64,000 nt of DNA from Allorhizobium ampelinum S4 (GTDB lineage Bacteria; Pseudomonadota; Alphaproteobacteria; Rhizobiales; Rhizobiaceae), in contig NC_011989.1 in assembly GCF_000016285.1 (NCBI RefSeq), positions 2,297,001 through 2,361,000 on the forward strand, read 5' to 3'. This document shows, in pieces, positions 28,506 through 37,982 of this stretch; the first letter of the stretch is position 1; each line of letters begins with the position of its first letter. A program made the translations under genes and the position numbers. The notes beneath the pieces are model-generated. The model worked only from the letters and a program-made list of their open reading frames with translations. It was not told the origin of the DNA and did no database searches.

Positions 28506-28916
28506 TCAAACATTCTGCCTATCGAACCGAGCGCGGGCCTCGACCACGCGGGCATGATTGTCGATGGCAAATTCCACGAGATATTTGAGTGAAAATACCA
28601 GCTGCTCGCCCATCTCCGTCAGGCCATATTCAACGCTGGGCGGTTTGGTGGGGAAAACCTGCCGGTGCACATAACCATCGCGTTGCAGGTCCCTCAGGGT
28701 CTGGGTCAGCATACGCTGAGAAATGTCCGGTACCAGGCGTCGAAGCTCACCGAAGCGATAGGGTTTCTCGGCAAGCGAACCTAGAATGAGCGTCGACCAT
28801 TTGTCGCCGACATGGGAAATCACCGAGCGCACCGGGCAATTGTCTTCCGCCCGCTTGCTTTTGCTTACCCCCCTCGTCATTGCCTCCGAGGGAGCCCGCT
28901 GCGTGGCATCGTTCAT
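28506..28916 (-). CDS. HxlR-family transcriptional regulator
   Basis: A 136-residue winged-helix protein with the HxlR pattern: NCPVRSVISHVGDKWSTLIL, then FGELRRLVPDISQRMLTQTL and VEYGLTEMG. The cysteine near residue 27 is conserved in the redox- or electrophile-sensing members (QorR/YodB type). It is divergent from a quinone-oxidoreductase-like gene, the same arrangement as qorR-qorB-like pairs, so regulation of that gene in response to quinones or oxidants is likely but inferred. Confidence 0.9.
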   Translation of the reverse strand: MNDATQRAPSEAMTRGVSKSKRAEDNCPVRSVISHVGDKWSTLILGSLAEKPYRFGELRRLVPDISQRMLTQTLRDLQRDGYVHRQVFPTKPPSVEYGLTEMGEQLVFSLKYLVEFAIDNHARVVEARARFDRQNV

Positions 28917-29036
28917 GATGGTACCCTTTCTGTAACCAAAGGTGCTAAAACTGCCTTCTTTACAGCAGTTCCAAAAGGCTGATTATAGTGCTGGTCTCAA
29001 ATTGAGAGCAACAAGATAATAGGGTATCGAGTTTTA

Positions 29037-29135
29037 CAGGCCGTGCGTTTTATAAAACGCGGAGACAACTCTGTAACACTCTATATCCGCTGGATAATTT
29101 TCCCTTCAACCAATTCCGGTTCAGGGAATTATGCA
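29037..29135. repeat. Dispersed palindromic intergenic element, copy 3
   Basis: GCGTTTTATAAAACGC (29045-29060) is a perfect 16-bp palindrome, followed by CTGTAACACTCTATATCCGC and ending GGTTCAGGGAATTATGCAGG at about 29118-29137. The head matches copy 1 and the tail matches copy 2. It lies in the divergent region between the HxlR-type gene and its neighbour. Confidence 0.6.
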
Positions 29136-29154
29136 GGAGCTGGGATAGAGAAAT

Positions 29155-30030
29155 ATGACCAAAATACTGATTACCGGAGCATCCGGAAAGCTTGGAAGAC
29201 TTGTCATCAACCATTTGCTGGAAAGCCAGCATGTTGCCGCTGCTGATATCGTCGCTGCCAGCCGCAACCCGTCTGGTCTGGCGGATCTTGCCGCAAAAGG
29301 CATCGAAACACGTCAGGCCGACTTTACCGATCCGGCATCGCTTGACCAGGCCTTTTCCGGCATTGACCGGCTGCTGATCATTTCCACCGATGCCATCGGT
29401 TCGCGCGTCGAGCAGCACAAGGCAGCGGTTGCCGCCGCCGCCAATGCCAAGGTCGGCCGGATTTTCTACACATCCATGCCAAATCCGGAGACATCCAAGA
29501 TCCTGTTTGCTCCCGAACATGCGCAGACCGAACAGGCCATCAAGGCTTCCGGCCTTGCCTATACGATTTTGCGCAACAACTGGTACATGGAAAATCTATT
29601 CATGACGCTGCCATCGGCGCTGGCCAGCGGCCAGTGGCATACATCCGCCGGAGAGGGCAAGACCGCCTATATCGCCCGAGAAGACATTGCCCGCGCCATT
29701 GCCAGCGCCCTGGCCAAGCCAGTGGCCGAAAACATCGTCTATACGCTCAGCGGCAGCCGCGCCTATAGCAACAGAGAGATTGCCGCCCTGGCCGAAAAAG
29801 CCACGGGCAAGCCGCTTGCCGTGGTCGACATCACCGACCAGCAGTTGGAAGACGGCATGGTCGCTGCCGGCATTCCCAAACCCGTAGCGCCGGTGTTCGC
29901 TTCAATCGATACGGCCATCCGCGCCGGTGACCTGGATGTGATAACTGATGATGCGCAAAGCTTGTCGGGCCATCCATTGCTGTCGCTAGAGGCCTTCATC
30001 GAAGCAAACAAGGCCTCCCTCATCGGCTGA
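29155..30030 (+). CDS. NmrA/QorB-like NAD(P)H-binding oxidoreductase
   Basis: A 291-residue atypical short-chain dehydrogenase. The N-terminus has the dinucleotide motif ITGASGKLGRLV. Family blocks follow: IVAASRNPSGL, RQADFTDPASLDQAF, GRIFYTSMPN and AYTILRNNWYMENL. This is the pattern of QorB-type NAD(P)H:quinone oxidoreductases, which lack the Tyr-x3-Lys of classical members. The divergent HxlR-type gene is its likely regulator, as for QorR with quinone reductases. A 13-bp hairpin follows the gene. Confidence 0.85.
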   Translation: MTKILITGASGKLGRLVINHLLESQHVAAADIVAASRNPSGLADLAAKGIETRQADFTDPASLDQAFSGIDRLLIISTDAIGSRVEQHKAAVAAAANAKVGRIFYTSMPNPETSKILFAPEHAQTEQAIKASGLAYTILRNNWYMENLFMTLPSALASGQWHTSAGEGKTAYIAREDIARAIASALAKPVAENIVYTLSGSRAYSNREIAALAEKATGKPLAVVDITDQQLEDGMVAAGIPKPVAPVFASIDTAIRAGDLDVITDDAQSLSGHPLLSLEAFIEANKASLIG

Positions 30031-30066
30031 TCGATATCGATCAACTGAGACAGGCTCTCGTCACCT

Positions 30067-30110
30067 CAGAATGACGCCAAGCAATCTCTGCTCAGCATGG
30101 CGTCATTCTG
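30067..30110. terminator. 13-bp hairpin between convergent genes
   Basis: CAGAATGACGCCA and TGGCGTCATTCTG are exact reverse complements around an 18-nt loop, between the convergent ends of the oxidoreductase and pdxJ genes. There is no T-run on either side, so termination is only probable. Confidence 0.55.
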
Positions 30111-30158
30111 GATGGCACATCTTGAAATATGTAGATCTGGCTAAGTGGCGCGTGGACT

Positions 30159-30911
30159 TCAGGCCAACTCGCCACAGGCTCGGCGAAAACGCCGAACGGT
30201 TTCGGCCATGCCGAATTCCAGCGCGTCCGCCGTCAGCGCGTGACCGATAGAGACCTCGGCCAGGAAGGGAATCCGCTCCGCCAGCGCCGGAAGATTGGCG
30301 ATTGTCAGGTCATGACCGCCATTGACGCCCATGCCCAGAGCATGCGCCGCATCAGCGGTTGCCCCCAGAAGCGCTAGTTCACGGGCCGCTTTTTCCGGCG
30401 CGTCGTAGCAGCTGCCATATGGTCCCGTGTAAAGCTCGATCCGGTCGGCGCCGGTCGCCTTGGCCGTGGCAACCGCCTGCGCATTCCCATCGCCATCGGC
30501 AAACAGGGAAACCCGCATACCTGCCGCCTTCAATCGCGCAACGACATCTGTCAAAAACACTTGATGCGCGGCGAAATCCCAGCCATGATCAGAGGTAGCC
30601 TGAGACGGGTCATCCGGGACCAACGTCACCTGCTCCGGCTGTGCCTCTTCGCAAAGCTGTAGAAAATCTTCGCTGGGATAACCTTCGATATTAAACTCGG
30701 CCTTTGGAAACTCGTCATCGATCAACGCACGCAGCAGCGGCAGGTCGCTGAACCGGACATGCCGCTGGTCGGGCCGGGGATGAACAGTCAGGCCTTGAGC
30801 GCCCGCCTGAAGCGCCAGGCGACCGAAATGCCGGACATCCGGCCAGGGAAGATCGCGCCGGTTACGCAGCATGGCGATGGCATTCAGATTGACGGATAAT
30901 TTTGCTGGCAT
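30159..30911 (-). CDS. pdxJ: Pyridoxine 5'-phosphate synthase
   Basis: A 250-residue TIM-barrel enzyme that condenses 1-deoxy-D-xylulose 5-phosphate with 3-amino-2-oxopropyl phosphate in the DXP-dependent vitamin B6 route. The start [20 protein letters not shown] at 30911 matches the family; the frame is open further upstream but without family resemblance. Conserved blocks include [43 protein letters not shown] and [13 protein letters not shown]. It stands alone. Confidence 0.95.
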   Translation of the reverse strand: MPAKLSVNLNAIAMLRNRRDLPWPDVRHFGRLALQAGAQGLTVHPRPDQRHVRFSDLPLLRALIDDEFPKAEFNIEGYPSEDFLQLCEEAQPEQVTLVPDDPSQATSDHGWDFAAHQVFLTDVVARLKAAGMRVSLFADGDGNAQAVATAKATGADRIELYTGPYGSCYDAPEKAARELALLGATADAAHALGMGVNGGHDLTIANLPALAERIPFLAEVSIGHALTADALEFGMAETVRRFRRACGELA

Positions 30912-31475
30912 TGGCGAAACCCGTTTTCTTGCTGCGGCGCTCAAAGTCCGCACCCAGACGGTCATCGCCGTCCATCCACTTCTGTAAAACCTTGACGCTG
31001 AAAAGACCAACGAGATTATGCAATAAATCGATGGAAATTGATGATCGGTCGCCAGAAATTGTCGGACAGAATGGGGACTTGCTTTGCTGACGCCTCTTTT
31101 GGGCCAACCGAACCGTAAATCCATCCAGGGTGACCAGCACTGGCAAGCGTGAAAGCGTGTTCGAATCTTTATGTCCGAAAAATTACCTCGAAGAAACCAT
31201 CCGAAGCCCTAAAAACCATGGGTTTGAATTTTAGTAAAACTGATGATATATTTACAAACAAGAGTTTAGATCGAGCATCTTTAGATCGGACATCATCACG
31301 TTTTGGAAATTCTTCGGCGGGGACTTCAAGTATTTCCATGTTTCGAGCATCAGGCAACCACCTCTCTAGGGTAGCAGCATGGAACACTGCAACCATTGGA
31401 TAGATCAACCGCGAACGATATTGGAACGAATTGAAAATATTTCCCGATATTATCGGGACAAGGGGGACTTATCGC
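30912..31475. other. Intergenic region without recognisable genes
   Basis: A 564-bp divergent gap between pdxJ and the MerR-GerE gene. Short open frames exist on both strands but none has a ribosome site or a protein-like composition that I trust. AT-rich near 31230-31270. Confidence 0.45.
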
Positions 31476-32168
31476 ATGGCAGGCCAACCCGAATTTCTTG
31501 ACGTTACAGAATCCATCACTCCCATCCTGAAAGCAGGTCTTGCCATGATGCCGGATCTGCCTTTGCCCGAAGATCTACCACCGGAGCCGGTGGCAATTTC
31601 CGAAATGGCCAATCTGTTTGGCGTCACCCACAGAACCCTGCATTTCTATGAGGAAAAGAACCTTCTCTCCTCAAGCCGCATGGGGCTGATGCGGGTCTAT
31701 TACCATCGTGACATTATCCGCATGGCGCTGATCAACACCTGCCGGGAGATCGGCATGCCGATTGCCGCCATTCAGGATCTGTTTGCCGAACTGAGCGGCA
31801 CCATCACTCAGGCACAAGCCAATGAGCTTCTCAACACGGCGCTGGAGGCACGAAAACGGGAATTGATTGCATCGCAATCGATGATGTTTCGCCAGATCGA
31901 GCAGATCAACAGCCTTCTCACCCGCGAAGATGACCAGAACGAAACAGAGACGCCGACTTTGCGCCATGGTATTGATCTGACCGAACTGGAGCATCACTGC
32001 CTGTCGCTAATGGCGGAAGGCTATACCCAGGTGCGGGTGGCACGAACCATGCAAATGACCTTCGAAGCGGTGATTGCGCTGGAAGCCAGCATCATGCGCA
32101 AGGTCCAGGCGACAAATCGATTCCAGGCGGTAGCAAAAGCGGTGCTGCTGGGCATCGTTGCCAATTAG
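31476..32168 (+). CDS. MerR regulator fused to a LuxR/GerE-type helix-turn-helix
   Basis: A 230-residue protein from the ATG at 31476, with AAGGGGGA nine bases upstream. Residues about 38-110 are a MerR winged helix (VAISEMANLFGVTHRTLHFY, RMGLMRVYYHRDIIRMALI). Residues about 115-160 are a coiled dimerisation helix. Residues about 170-230 fit the GerE pattern: DLTELEHHCLSLMAEGYTQV, ARTMQMTFEAVIALEASIMR, then NRFQAVAKAVLLGIV. Two DNA-binding domains of different families in one chain is unusual and suggests bridging of two sites. No ligand domain is seen. Confidence 0.75.
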   Translation: MAGQPEFLDVTESITPILKAGLAMMPDLPLPEDLPPEPVAISEMANLFGVTHRTLHFYEEKNLLSSSRMGLMRVYYHRDIIRMALINTCREIGMPIAAIQDLFAELSGTITQAQANELLNTALEARKRELIASQSMMFRQIEQINSLLTREDDQNETETPTLRHGIDLTELEHHCLSLMAEGYTQVRVARTMQMTFEAVIALEASIMRKVQATNRFQAVAKAVLLGIVAN

Positions 32169-32199
32169 AAAGCCGACCAGTCCCCTTACCGCCCCCCCA

Positions 32200-33330
32200 T
32201 TACCGGACTATGGTCAGCGTCTCTGCCGCACGGGTCACGGCGGTGTAGAGCCAGCGCTCGCGCGTATCACGAAACGCCCAGCTTTCATCAAACAGCACGA
32301 CATTGTTCCACTGCGAGCCCTGGGCCTTATGCACCGTCAGCGCATAGCCATAATCAAACTCGTCATAGCGCTTGCGCGTCGTCCAAGGAATTTCAGTCTC
32401 GACGTCTTCGAAGGCCGCTTTCAGCAGCTTGATCTTGGCAGCACCTCGATCCATGTCGTCATCTTCCGGCTTGATCAGCAGGTTCATGCCAGGTTTCACC
32501 GTCTCTCGTGAAGAAGTCATCACCTGCCAAAGCGAGCCGTTCAGCAGACCCTTGACCTGATCATTGCGCAGGCAGACCAGTTTGTCGCCAGATTGCGGGT
32601 AATCGGCGGTAAAGCCCTTCAATTCGCGCAGCCGCTTGTTGTAGCGTCGCCGGGTCTTGTTGGTGCCGACCAGAACCTGATCGCAATTCAGCACCAGATC
32701 CTGCGTTACCTCATTCTTGGAAATCACCCGCGCCGTGCTGCCGTAATCACCATGCGTGATTTCCTTGCCTTCGCGGATCTGCATGGCAAGCTGGATGATC
32801 GGATTGTCACGGGCCTGGCGATGAATATCCGTCAGCAGATAGTCCGGCTCCTGCTCGGTAAAGAACCCGCCGCCCGTCACCGGCGGCAACTGGCCGGGAT
32901 CGCCCAACACCAGAATGGGTGTGCCAAAGCTCATCAGGTCACGGCCAAGCTGCTCATCGACCATTGAGCACTCGTCGATGACGATCAGGGCGGCCTTGGC
33001 CACCGGGCTTTGCCGGTTGACGGAAAACATCGGCGTCATCGAGGTCTTGCCGGTCTCCTCGTCCGACACTTCCTCTTCGCCACGCGGACGGTAAATCAGC
33101 GAATGAATGGTGCGCGCCGTGGTCGCGCCACGCGAGCGCAACACCTGCGCCGCCTTACCGGTAAAGGCTGCAAACAACACATCGCCATCGACATTCTCGG
33201 CAAAATGCCGGGCAAGCGTGGTCTTGCCGGTTCCGGCATAGCCGAACAGACGGAAAACCGGGGTCTTCCCCTCCTTCAGCCATTTGGCAACGGCCTTGAG
33301 AGCTTCATCTTGTTGAGGTGCAAATTCCAT
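32200..33330 (-). CDS. RecD-like superfamily 1B DNA helicase
   Basis: A 376-residue ATPase counted from the ATG at 33330 (MEFAPQQDEALKAVAKWL); the frame is open 14 codons upstream. Motif I is FGYAGTGKTTLA, motif II VIDECSMVD, motif III LGDPGQLPPV, and near the end YALTVHKAQGSQWNNVVL and WLYTAVTRA give motifs V and VI. It is shorter than RecD2 and has no RecBCD partners nearby, so it resembles Dda-type 5'-3' helicases. A role in replication or repair is inferred from family. Confidence 0.9.
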   Translation of the reverse strand: MEFAPQQDEALKAVAKWLKEGKTPVFRLFGYAGTGKTTLARHFAENVDGDVLFAAFTGKAAQVLRSRGATTARTIHSLIYRPRGEEEVSDEETGKTSMTPMFSVNRQSPVAKAALIVIDECSMVDEQLGRDLMSFGTPILVLGDPGQLPPVTGGGFFTEQEPDYLLTDIHRQARDNPIIQLAMQIREGKEITHGDYGSTARVISKNEVTQDLVLNCDQVLVGTNKTRRRYNKRLRELKGFTADYPQSGDKLVCLRNDQVKGLLNGSLWQVMTSSRETVKPGMNLLIKPEDDDMDRGAAKIKLLKAAFEDVETEIPWTTRKRYDEFDYGYALTVHKAQGSQWNNVVLFDESWAFRDTRERWLYTAVTRAAETLTIVR

Positions 33331-33378
33331 AGCGAGGAAATGCGCGGATTCGCGGGGCAAAAGCAAGGACAAAGCGCT

Positions 33379-33972
33379 TTATGCCAGCATAGGCCACAGG
33401 CTTACGACCAGCAGCAAGGCCATGGTGATATTGAACCACTTCAACCGCACCGGATTGGACAGCCATTCCCGCAGCACTGAGCCGAATCCAGCCCAGGCCG
33501 AGACGACAGGCACATTCACCAGCGCAAACACCAGCCCGACCAGAAACACCGTGAACCAATAGACTTGCGGATTGGTATAGGTCGCCATGGCCGTGACAGC
33601 CATGACCCACGCCTTGGGATTGATCCATTGAAATCCCGCTGCGGCCAGAAAGGACATCGGCACCGCCTGCGCCTTGCCTTCACCAAGGCTGCGTGAGGAA
33701 CCGATCTTCCAGGCAATCCACAGTAGATAGAGACCACCGGCAATTTTCAGCCCGTGATAAAGCATGGGCACTGCCGCAAGCAAGGCACCCAATCCCAGTC
33801 CAACACCAATCAATAGCGTGAAAAAGCCCGCACCAATGCCAAGCATATGCGGCAGAGTGCGCAGAAAGCCAAAATTTACTCCTGACGCAAACAGCATCAT
33901 GTTGTTTGGACCTGGCGTAATCGACGTAGTGAAGGCAAAGAGAATCAAGGCGACAAGCGTTTCGGGTGTCAT
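33379..33972 (-). CDS. LysE-family amino-acid/metabolite exporter
   Basis: A 197-residue membrane protein with six hydrophobic segments. It opens with the LysE/RhtB pattern: FAFTTSITPGPNNMMLFASG, then ALYLLWIAWKI-like GGLYLLWIAWKIG and GFQWINPKAWVMAVTAMATY. The family exports amino acids or related metabolites; the substrate is not predictable. It is immediately downstream of nothing obvious: the helicase gene follows it by 48 bp on the same strand. Confidence 0.9.
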   Translation of the reverse strand: MTPETLVALILFAFTTSITPGPNNMMLFASGVNFGFLRTLPHMLGIGAGFFTLLIGVGLGLGALLAAVPMLYHGLKIAGGLYLLWIAWKIGSSRSLGEGKAQAVPMSFLAAAGFQWINPKAWVMAVTAMATYTNPQVYWFTVFLVGLVFALVNVPVVSAWAGFGSVLREWLSNPVRLKWFNITMALLLVVSLWPMLA

Positions 33973-34121
33973 GAAAACGGTTCCGGTTCAATAGTACGTC
34001 AATATAGCTGACCTATCATCCCCGTCCACTAGCAGATTGTATCGGTGACATCATTTACGGTTCCCAACTTGCCCGTTCCAGCGACCCTGCTATCCTGGCC
34101 GAACCATTCGGGAGCAAGATC

Positions 34122-34967
34122 ATGAACGACACCCTTCCCACGATTACCCTGCCTTCCGGCCAGATCGTGCCAGCTCTTGGCCTCGGCACATGGATGATGG
34201 GTGAGAATGCGGCCGCGGAAAAAGACGAAATCGCCGCCGTGAATCATGCCCTCGATCTCGGCATGACAGTGATTGACACCGCTGAAAAATATGGAGATGG
34301 CAGTACTGAACAGATTATCGGGCGAGCCTTGAAAACACGGCGCAACGAAACCTACCTTGTCTCGAAAGTCGCGCCATGGAACGCCAGCCGAGAGGGCACG
34401 ATGAGCGCTTGCGAAGGGAGCCTCAAACGGCTCGGCACCGACTGCCTCGATCTCTACCTGCTGCACTGGCGCGGCGAACACCCGTTGACAGACACGGTCG
34501 AGGCGTTTGAGACGCTGAAAAACCAAGGCAAGATCAAAGCTTGGGGCGTCTCGAATTTCGATGTCGCCGACATGGAGGAACTGTTTGCCGTGGAGAACGG
34601 CGCGAACTGCCAAGCCAACCAGATCCTCTACAATCTGAGCCGCCGTGGCGTGGAATACGATCTTCTTCCCTGGTGTCAGGAACGCGGCCTTGCCATTATG
34701 GCGTATTCGCCGATTGAGCAGGGGCGGCTCCTCAAGCACCCAGAACTGATCCATGTGGCAAAGGCCAATCAGGCAACGCCTGCGCAAGTGGCGCTTGCTT
34801 TCCTGCTTGAGCGCGACAACGTGTTGCCGATCCCGAAGACTACAGCCACAACCCGCATCGAAGAAAACCGTGGATCGGTCGATATAGAACTAACGGAAGA
34901 CGATCTGGCGCGGCTCGATGCTGCATTTCCACCACCGCAACGAAAGCAGCCGATGGAAATGCTGTGA
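34122..34967 (+). CDS. Aldo/keto reductase
   Basis: A 281-residue (alpha/beta)8-barrel NADPH-dependent oxidoreductase. The catalytic tetrad is visible as Asp52 and Tyr57 in [11 protein letters not shown], Lys82 in YLVSKV and His115 in LYLLHWRG. The cofactor region near the C-terminus reads [16 protein letters not shown]. It belongs to the 2,5-diketo-gluconate reductase-like group; the physiological substrate is unknown. AGCAAG lies eight bases before the ATG. Confidence 0.92.
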   Translation: MNDTLPTITLPSGQIVPALGLGTWMMGENAAAEKDEIAAVNHALDLGMTVIDTAEKYGDGSTEQIIGRALKTRRNETYLVSKVAPWNASREGTMSACEGSLKRLGTDCLDLYLLHWRGEHPLTDTVEAFETLKNQGKIKAWGVSNFDVADMEELFAVENGANCQANQILYNLSRRGVEYDLLPWCQERGLAIMAYSPIEQGRLLKHPELIHVAKANQATPAQVALAFLLERDNVLPIPKTTATTRIEENRGSVDIELTEDDLARLDAAFPPPQRKQPMEML

Positions 34968-34985
34968 TCGAAACAATTATACGCA

Positions 34986-35300
34986 TCAGCCCTTCAAACA
35001 GGCCTGCAGGCTGGCCTGGCTAGCCGCCTCACCATCCGCACCATAGGCATCGTAGCAATCCAGCGCCCATTCACTCGACCCGTCATCGCCAAGGGCGCTT
35101 TGCTCATCATGCGACGGCTCGTGCTCAAGAGGAAGACGCGAGGTTTTTGGAAGCTTGACCTCGGAAAATGGAGAATCAATCACTGGTGACGCGCTGGCAA
35201 AAGACGCCGAAGGTATTTGGCGTTCAACAAGTCCCTTTGCCGCAAGACCAGCCGGAAGAGACAAGGATGCGATAAGTATTACGACTGTTGCTGCTTTCAT
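34986..35300 (-). CDS. Small secreted protein of unknown function
   Basis: A 104-residue protein. The ATG at 35300 has GGGAG six bases upstream and begins a signal peptide (MKAATVVILIASLSLPAGLA, cut around AAKG). The mature part is Ser/Ala/Pro-rich, then acidic, with two cysteines (LDCYDAYGADGE and LQACLKG) that could form a disulfide. I recognise no family. Confidence 0.6.
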   Translation of the reverse strand: MKAATVVILIASLSLPAGLAAKGLVERQIPSASFASASPVIDSPFSEVKLPKTSRLPLEHEPSHDEQSALGDDGSSEWALDCYDAYGADGEAASQASLQACLKG

Positions 35301-35440
35301 GGCAGGCTCCCGTGTTTGGTAAGCCGTTAACGCGCCATTAGCACTTTTGTTCAAACCAGGGCGTAAAGCGAAAATCACAAGCCCGTGTATTTCAGCCTAC
35401 TTGTCAAGAGGCGTGAACGAACAGCTCTGGGGAAAACAAA

Positions 35441-35471
35441 GGGCGCATCCGGATTGAAGCCGGATGCGCCC
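35441..35471 (-). terminator. Terminator of the ilvI-ilvH operon
   Basis: GGGCGCATCCGG and CCGGATGCGCCC form a perfect 12-bp stem around a 7-nt loop; the minus-strand exit is TTTGTTTTCC. It starts 31 bp after the ilvH stop. Confidence 0.85.
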
Positions 35472-35501
35472 CCAAATAGTTCAGCAGCAACAGGGTAGCA
35501 A

Positions 35502-36074
35502 TCACATGCCCTGCGAGCCACGGTTCATGGCGGCGATGCCGGTGCGGCAGACTTCGTTCAGCCCCAGCGGCTTCATGATCGACACAAACTGGTCGATCTT
35601 CGAGGACTTGCCGGTCAGCTCAAAGATGAAGTGATCGACCGTGGCATCGACCACCTTGGCGTGGAAGGCATCGGCCAGCCGCAGCGTTTCGGCCCGCATC
35701 TCGCCTGTCGAGACCACCTTGACCAGCGCAACTTCCCGCTCAATTGGCCGCTCCTGGCCAAGCTGGCGGGCGCGCACGGTCAAATCCAGCACCCGGTGGA
35801 CCGGCACGATCCGCTCCAGCTGCGCCTTGATCTGTTCCAGCACCAGTGGCGTGCCACGGGTGACGATGGTGATCCGCGATAGATGCGCCTCATGCTCGGT
35901 TTCCGAGACGGTCAGGCTTTCAATATTGTAGCCACGCCCGGAAAACAGACCGATAACGCGGGCGAGAACGCCCGGCTCGTTATCGACCAGCACGGACAGG
36001 GTATGACTTTCGACGGCCGCCGTTTCCGGGGAGATAAAATAGGCCGAACCGGTCGGTTGTAGATGTGCGTTCAT
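35502..36074 (-). CDS. ilvH: Acetolactate synthase, regulatory small subunit
   Basis: A 190-residue ACT-domain subunit that stimulates the catalytic subunit and confers valine feedback inhibition. The ACT domain (about residues 20-100) contains HTLSVLVDNEPGVLARVIGL, FSGRGYNIESLTV and SRITIVTRG. The C-terminal domain reads REVALVKV, then FELTGKSSKIDQFVSIMKPL. It starts 21 bp after the ilvI stop, with GGAGG upstream, so the two are co-transcribed. Confidence 0.97.
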   Translation of the reverse strand: MNAHLQPTGSAYFISPETAAVESHTLSVLVDNEPGVLARVIGLFSGRGYNIESLTVSETEHEAHLSRITIVTRGTPLVLEQIKAQLERIVPVHRVLDLTVRARQLGQERPIEREVALVKVVSTGEMRAETLRLADAFHAKVVDATVDHFIFELTGKSSKIDQFVSIMKPLGLNEVCRTGIAAMNRGSQGM

Positions 36075-36095
36075 AACTCTTGGCTCCTCCTGGTG

Positions 36096-37874
36096 TTAAA
36101 CGAGCTGACGGCCCTTGGCATCGATGGCCGTTGCCACCGCATCGTCCGTCGCCTCGTCCGGCAACAGCATTTCGTTATGCGCCTTGCCCGATGGGATCAT
36201 CGGGAAACAATTGGCGAGATTGGCCACCCGGCAGTCGAAGATCACAGGTTTCTTCACGTTGATCATCTCCAGGATCGCATCATCCAGTTGATCTGGCTTT
36301 TCACAGCGAATGCCGACCGCGCCATAGGCTTCCGCCAGTTTGACGAAATCAGGCATGGCTTCGGTGTACGAGTTGGACAGCCGGTTGCCATGCAACAACT
36401 GCTGCCATTGCCGCACCATGCCCATATACTGGTTGTTGAGAATGAAGATCTTCACCGGCGCGTTATATTGCACGGCGCAGGACATTTCCTGGATGCACAT
36501 CTGGATGGAGGCATCACCGGCGATGTCGATGACCAGGCTTTCCGGATGGGCGATCTGCACGCCAATCGCCGCCGGGAAACCATAGCCCATCGTGCCGAGG
36601 CCGCCCGAGGTCATCCAGTGGTTCGGCTGTTCGAAGCCGAAAAACTGGGCGGCCCACATCTGGTGCTGGCCGACTTCTGTGGTGATGTAGGTATCATGGC
36701 CGAGGCTCAGTGCCGACAGGCGCTCGATGGCATATTGCGGCATGATCACGTCCCTGGAGGGCGTATAGGAGAAAGACTTGCGCGCCTTCCAACCGGCAAC
36801 ACTGGCCTTCCATTCCGCAGTCTGCGCTGCATCCGGCTTTTTCGCCAGCGCACGCCACTGACGCACCATGTCTTCCAGAACATGGGCGATATCGCCAGTG
36901 ATCGGAATATCGACGCGCACCGTCTTGTTGATCGAGGACGGATCGATATCGATATGGATCTTCTTGGAATTGGGCGAAAACGCATTGAGACGGCCCGTGA
37001 TGCGGTCATCGAACCGTGCGCCGATACAGACCATCACGTCGCAATCATGCATGGCCATGTTGGCCTCGTAGGAGCCGTGCATGCCCAGCATGCCCAGCCA
37101 GTTCTTGCCCGATGCCGGATAGCTGCCCAAGCCCATCAGGGTCGAGGTGATCGGAAAATCGGTGAGGCTGACCAGTTCGCGCAGCAGCTTGGAGGCTTCC
37201 GGCCCGGAATTGACAACACCACCACCCGAATAGATCACCGGACGCCGGGCGCTGGCCATCAGCTCGACAGCCGCCTGGATCGCCCTGGAGTCACCCTGCA
37301 TTTTCGGCTGATAGCTGCGCTGGATCGTGTGGTTTTCCGGCGGTGTATAGGTGCCGGTGGCAAATTGCACATCCTTCGGAATATCGACGACGACAGGGCC
37401 GGGACGTCCGGTTTTGGCAATACGGAAGGCTTCGTGGATAATGCGGGCCAGATCGTTGACATCCTTGACCAGCCAATTGTGCTTGGTGCAGGGGCGGGTA
37501 ATGCCAACCGTATCGCATTCCTGGAACGCATCCGAGCCGATCAGCGTGGTCGGCACCTGGCCGGACAGGCAAACCAGCGGAATGCTGTCCATCAAGGCAT
37601 CCTGCAGCGGCGTAATCGCGTTGGTGACGCCAGGACCTGAGGTGACGAGCATGACCCCGACCTTGCCGGTCGAGCGGGCATACCCTTCAGCAGCATGGCC
37701 AGCGCCCTGTTCATGACGCACGAGGATATGCTGGATCTCGTCCTGCTGGAAGATTTCATCATAGATTGGCAGGACTGAGCCGCCCGGATAGCCGAATATA
37801 TGTTCGACCCCATTATCCTTCAGCGCCCTCAAAACAATTTCTGCGCCGGTCATCCTGTTGTCTGTGCCAGTCAT
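36096..37874 (-). CDS. ilvI: Acetolactate synthase, catalytic large subunit
   Basis: A 592-residue ThDP- and FAD-dependent enzyme making acetolactate or acetohydroxybutyrate, the first committed step to branched-chain amino acids. Seen: FGYPGGSVLPIYDE, catalytic Glu in LVRHEQGAGHAAEG, the FAD-domain block PALNPGPEASKLL-like region, and the ThDP motif GDASIQMCIQEM ending in ILNNQYMGMVRQW. The enzyme product feeds ilvC. An attenuator with a leader peptide rich in Ile, Leu and Val codons precedes it. The gene is often called ilvB in other species. Confidence 0.97.
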   Translation of the reverse strand: MTGTDNRMTGAEIVLRALKDNGVEHIFGYPGGSVLPIYDEIFQQDEIQHILVRHEQGAGHAAEGYARSTGKVGVMLVTSGPGVTNAITPLQDALMDSIPLVCLSGQVPTTLIGSDAFQECDTVGITRPCTKHNWLVKDVNDLARIIHEAFRIAKTGRPGPVVVDIPKDVQFATGTYTPPENHTIQRSYQPKMQGDSRAIQAAVELMASARRPVIYSGGGVVNSGPEASKLLRELVSLTDFPITSTLMGLGSYPASGKNWLGMLGMHGSYEANMAMHDCDVMVCIGARFDDRITGRLNAFSPNSKKIHIDIDPSSINKTVRVDIPITGDIAHVLEDMVRQWRALAKKPDAAQTAEWKASVAGWKARKSFSYTPSRDVIMPQYAIERLSALSLGHDTYITTEVGQHQMWAAQFFGFEQPNHWMTSGGLGTMGYGFPAAIGVQIAHPESLVIDIAGDASIQMCIQEMSCAVQYNAPVKIFILNNQYMGMVRQWQQLLHGNRLSNSYTEAMPDFVKLAEAYGAVGIRCEKPDQLDDAILEMINVKKPVIFDCRVANLANCFPMIPSGKAHNEMLLPDEATDDAVATAIDAKGRQLV

Positions 37875-37923
37875 GTCTGCTCCCGCTATTTCCCGAATGC
37901 TGCTGTTATCGTGATTTTGGCCA

Positions 37924-37949
37924 TAAAAAAAGGCCCCTGGAAGGAGCCT
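37924..37949 (-). terminator. ilvI attenuator terminator
   Basis: On the minus strand AGGCTCCT-TCC-AGGGGCCT (8-bp stem with one G-U pair) is followed by at least six T. It lies between the leader peptide and ilvI, 50 bp before the ilvI start, with no gene ending in front of it, which is the position of an attenuator. A competing pair, CGCGCATGGG/CCCATGCGCG (37956-37965 and 37996-38005, 10 bp), overlaps the leader codons. Confidence 0.8.
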
Positions 37950-37982
37950 GTCTGTCGCGCATGGGAGGCTATTGCCTGACGG

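Noticed and set aside
31169..31408. Minus-strand 79-codon frame in the pdxJ-MerR gap
   Set aside because: No ribosome site, no recognised domain, and the start is not supported.
36063..37640. 525-codon plus-strand open frame opposite ilvI and ilvH
   Set aside because: It mirrors two certain genes in GC-rich DNA; the translation is rich in His, Arg and Asp with no domain.
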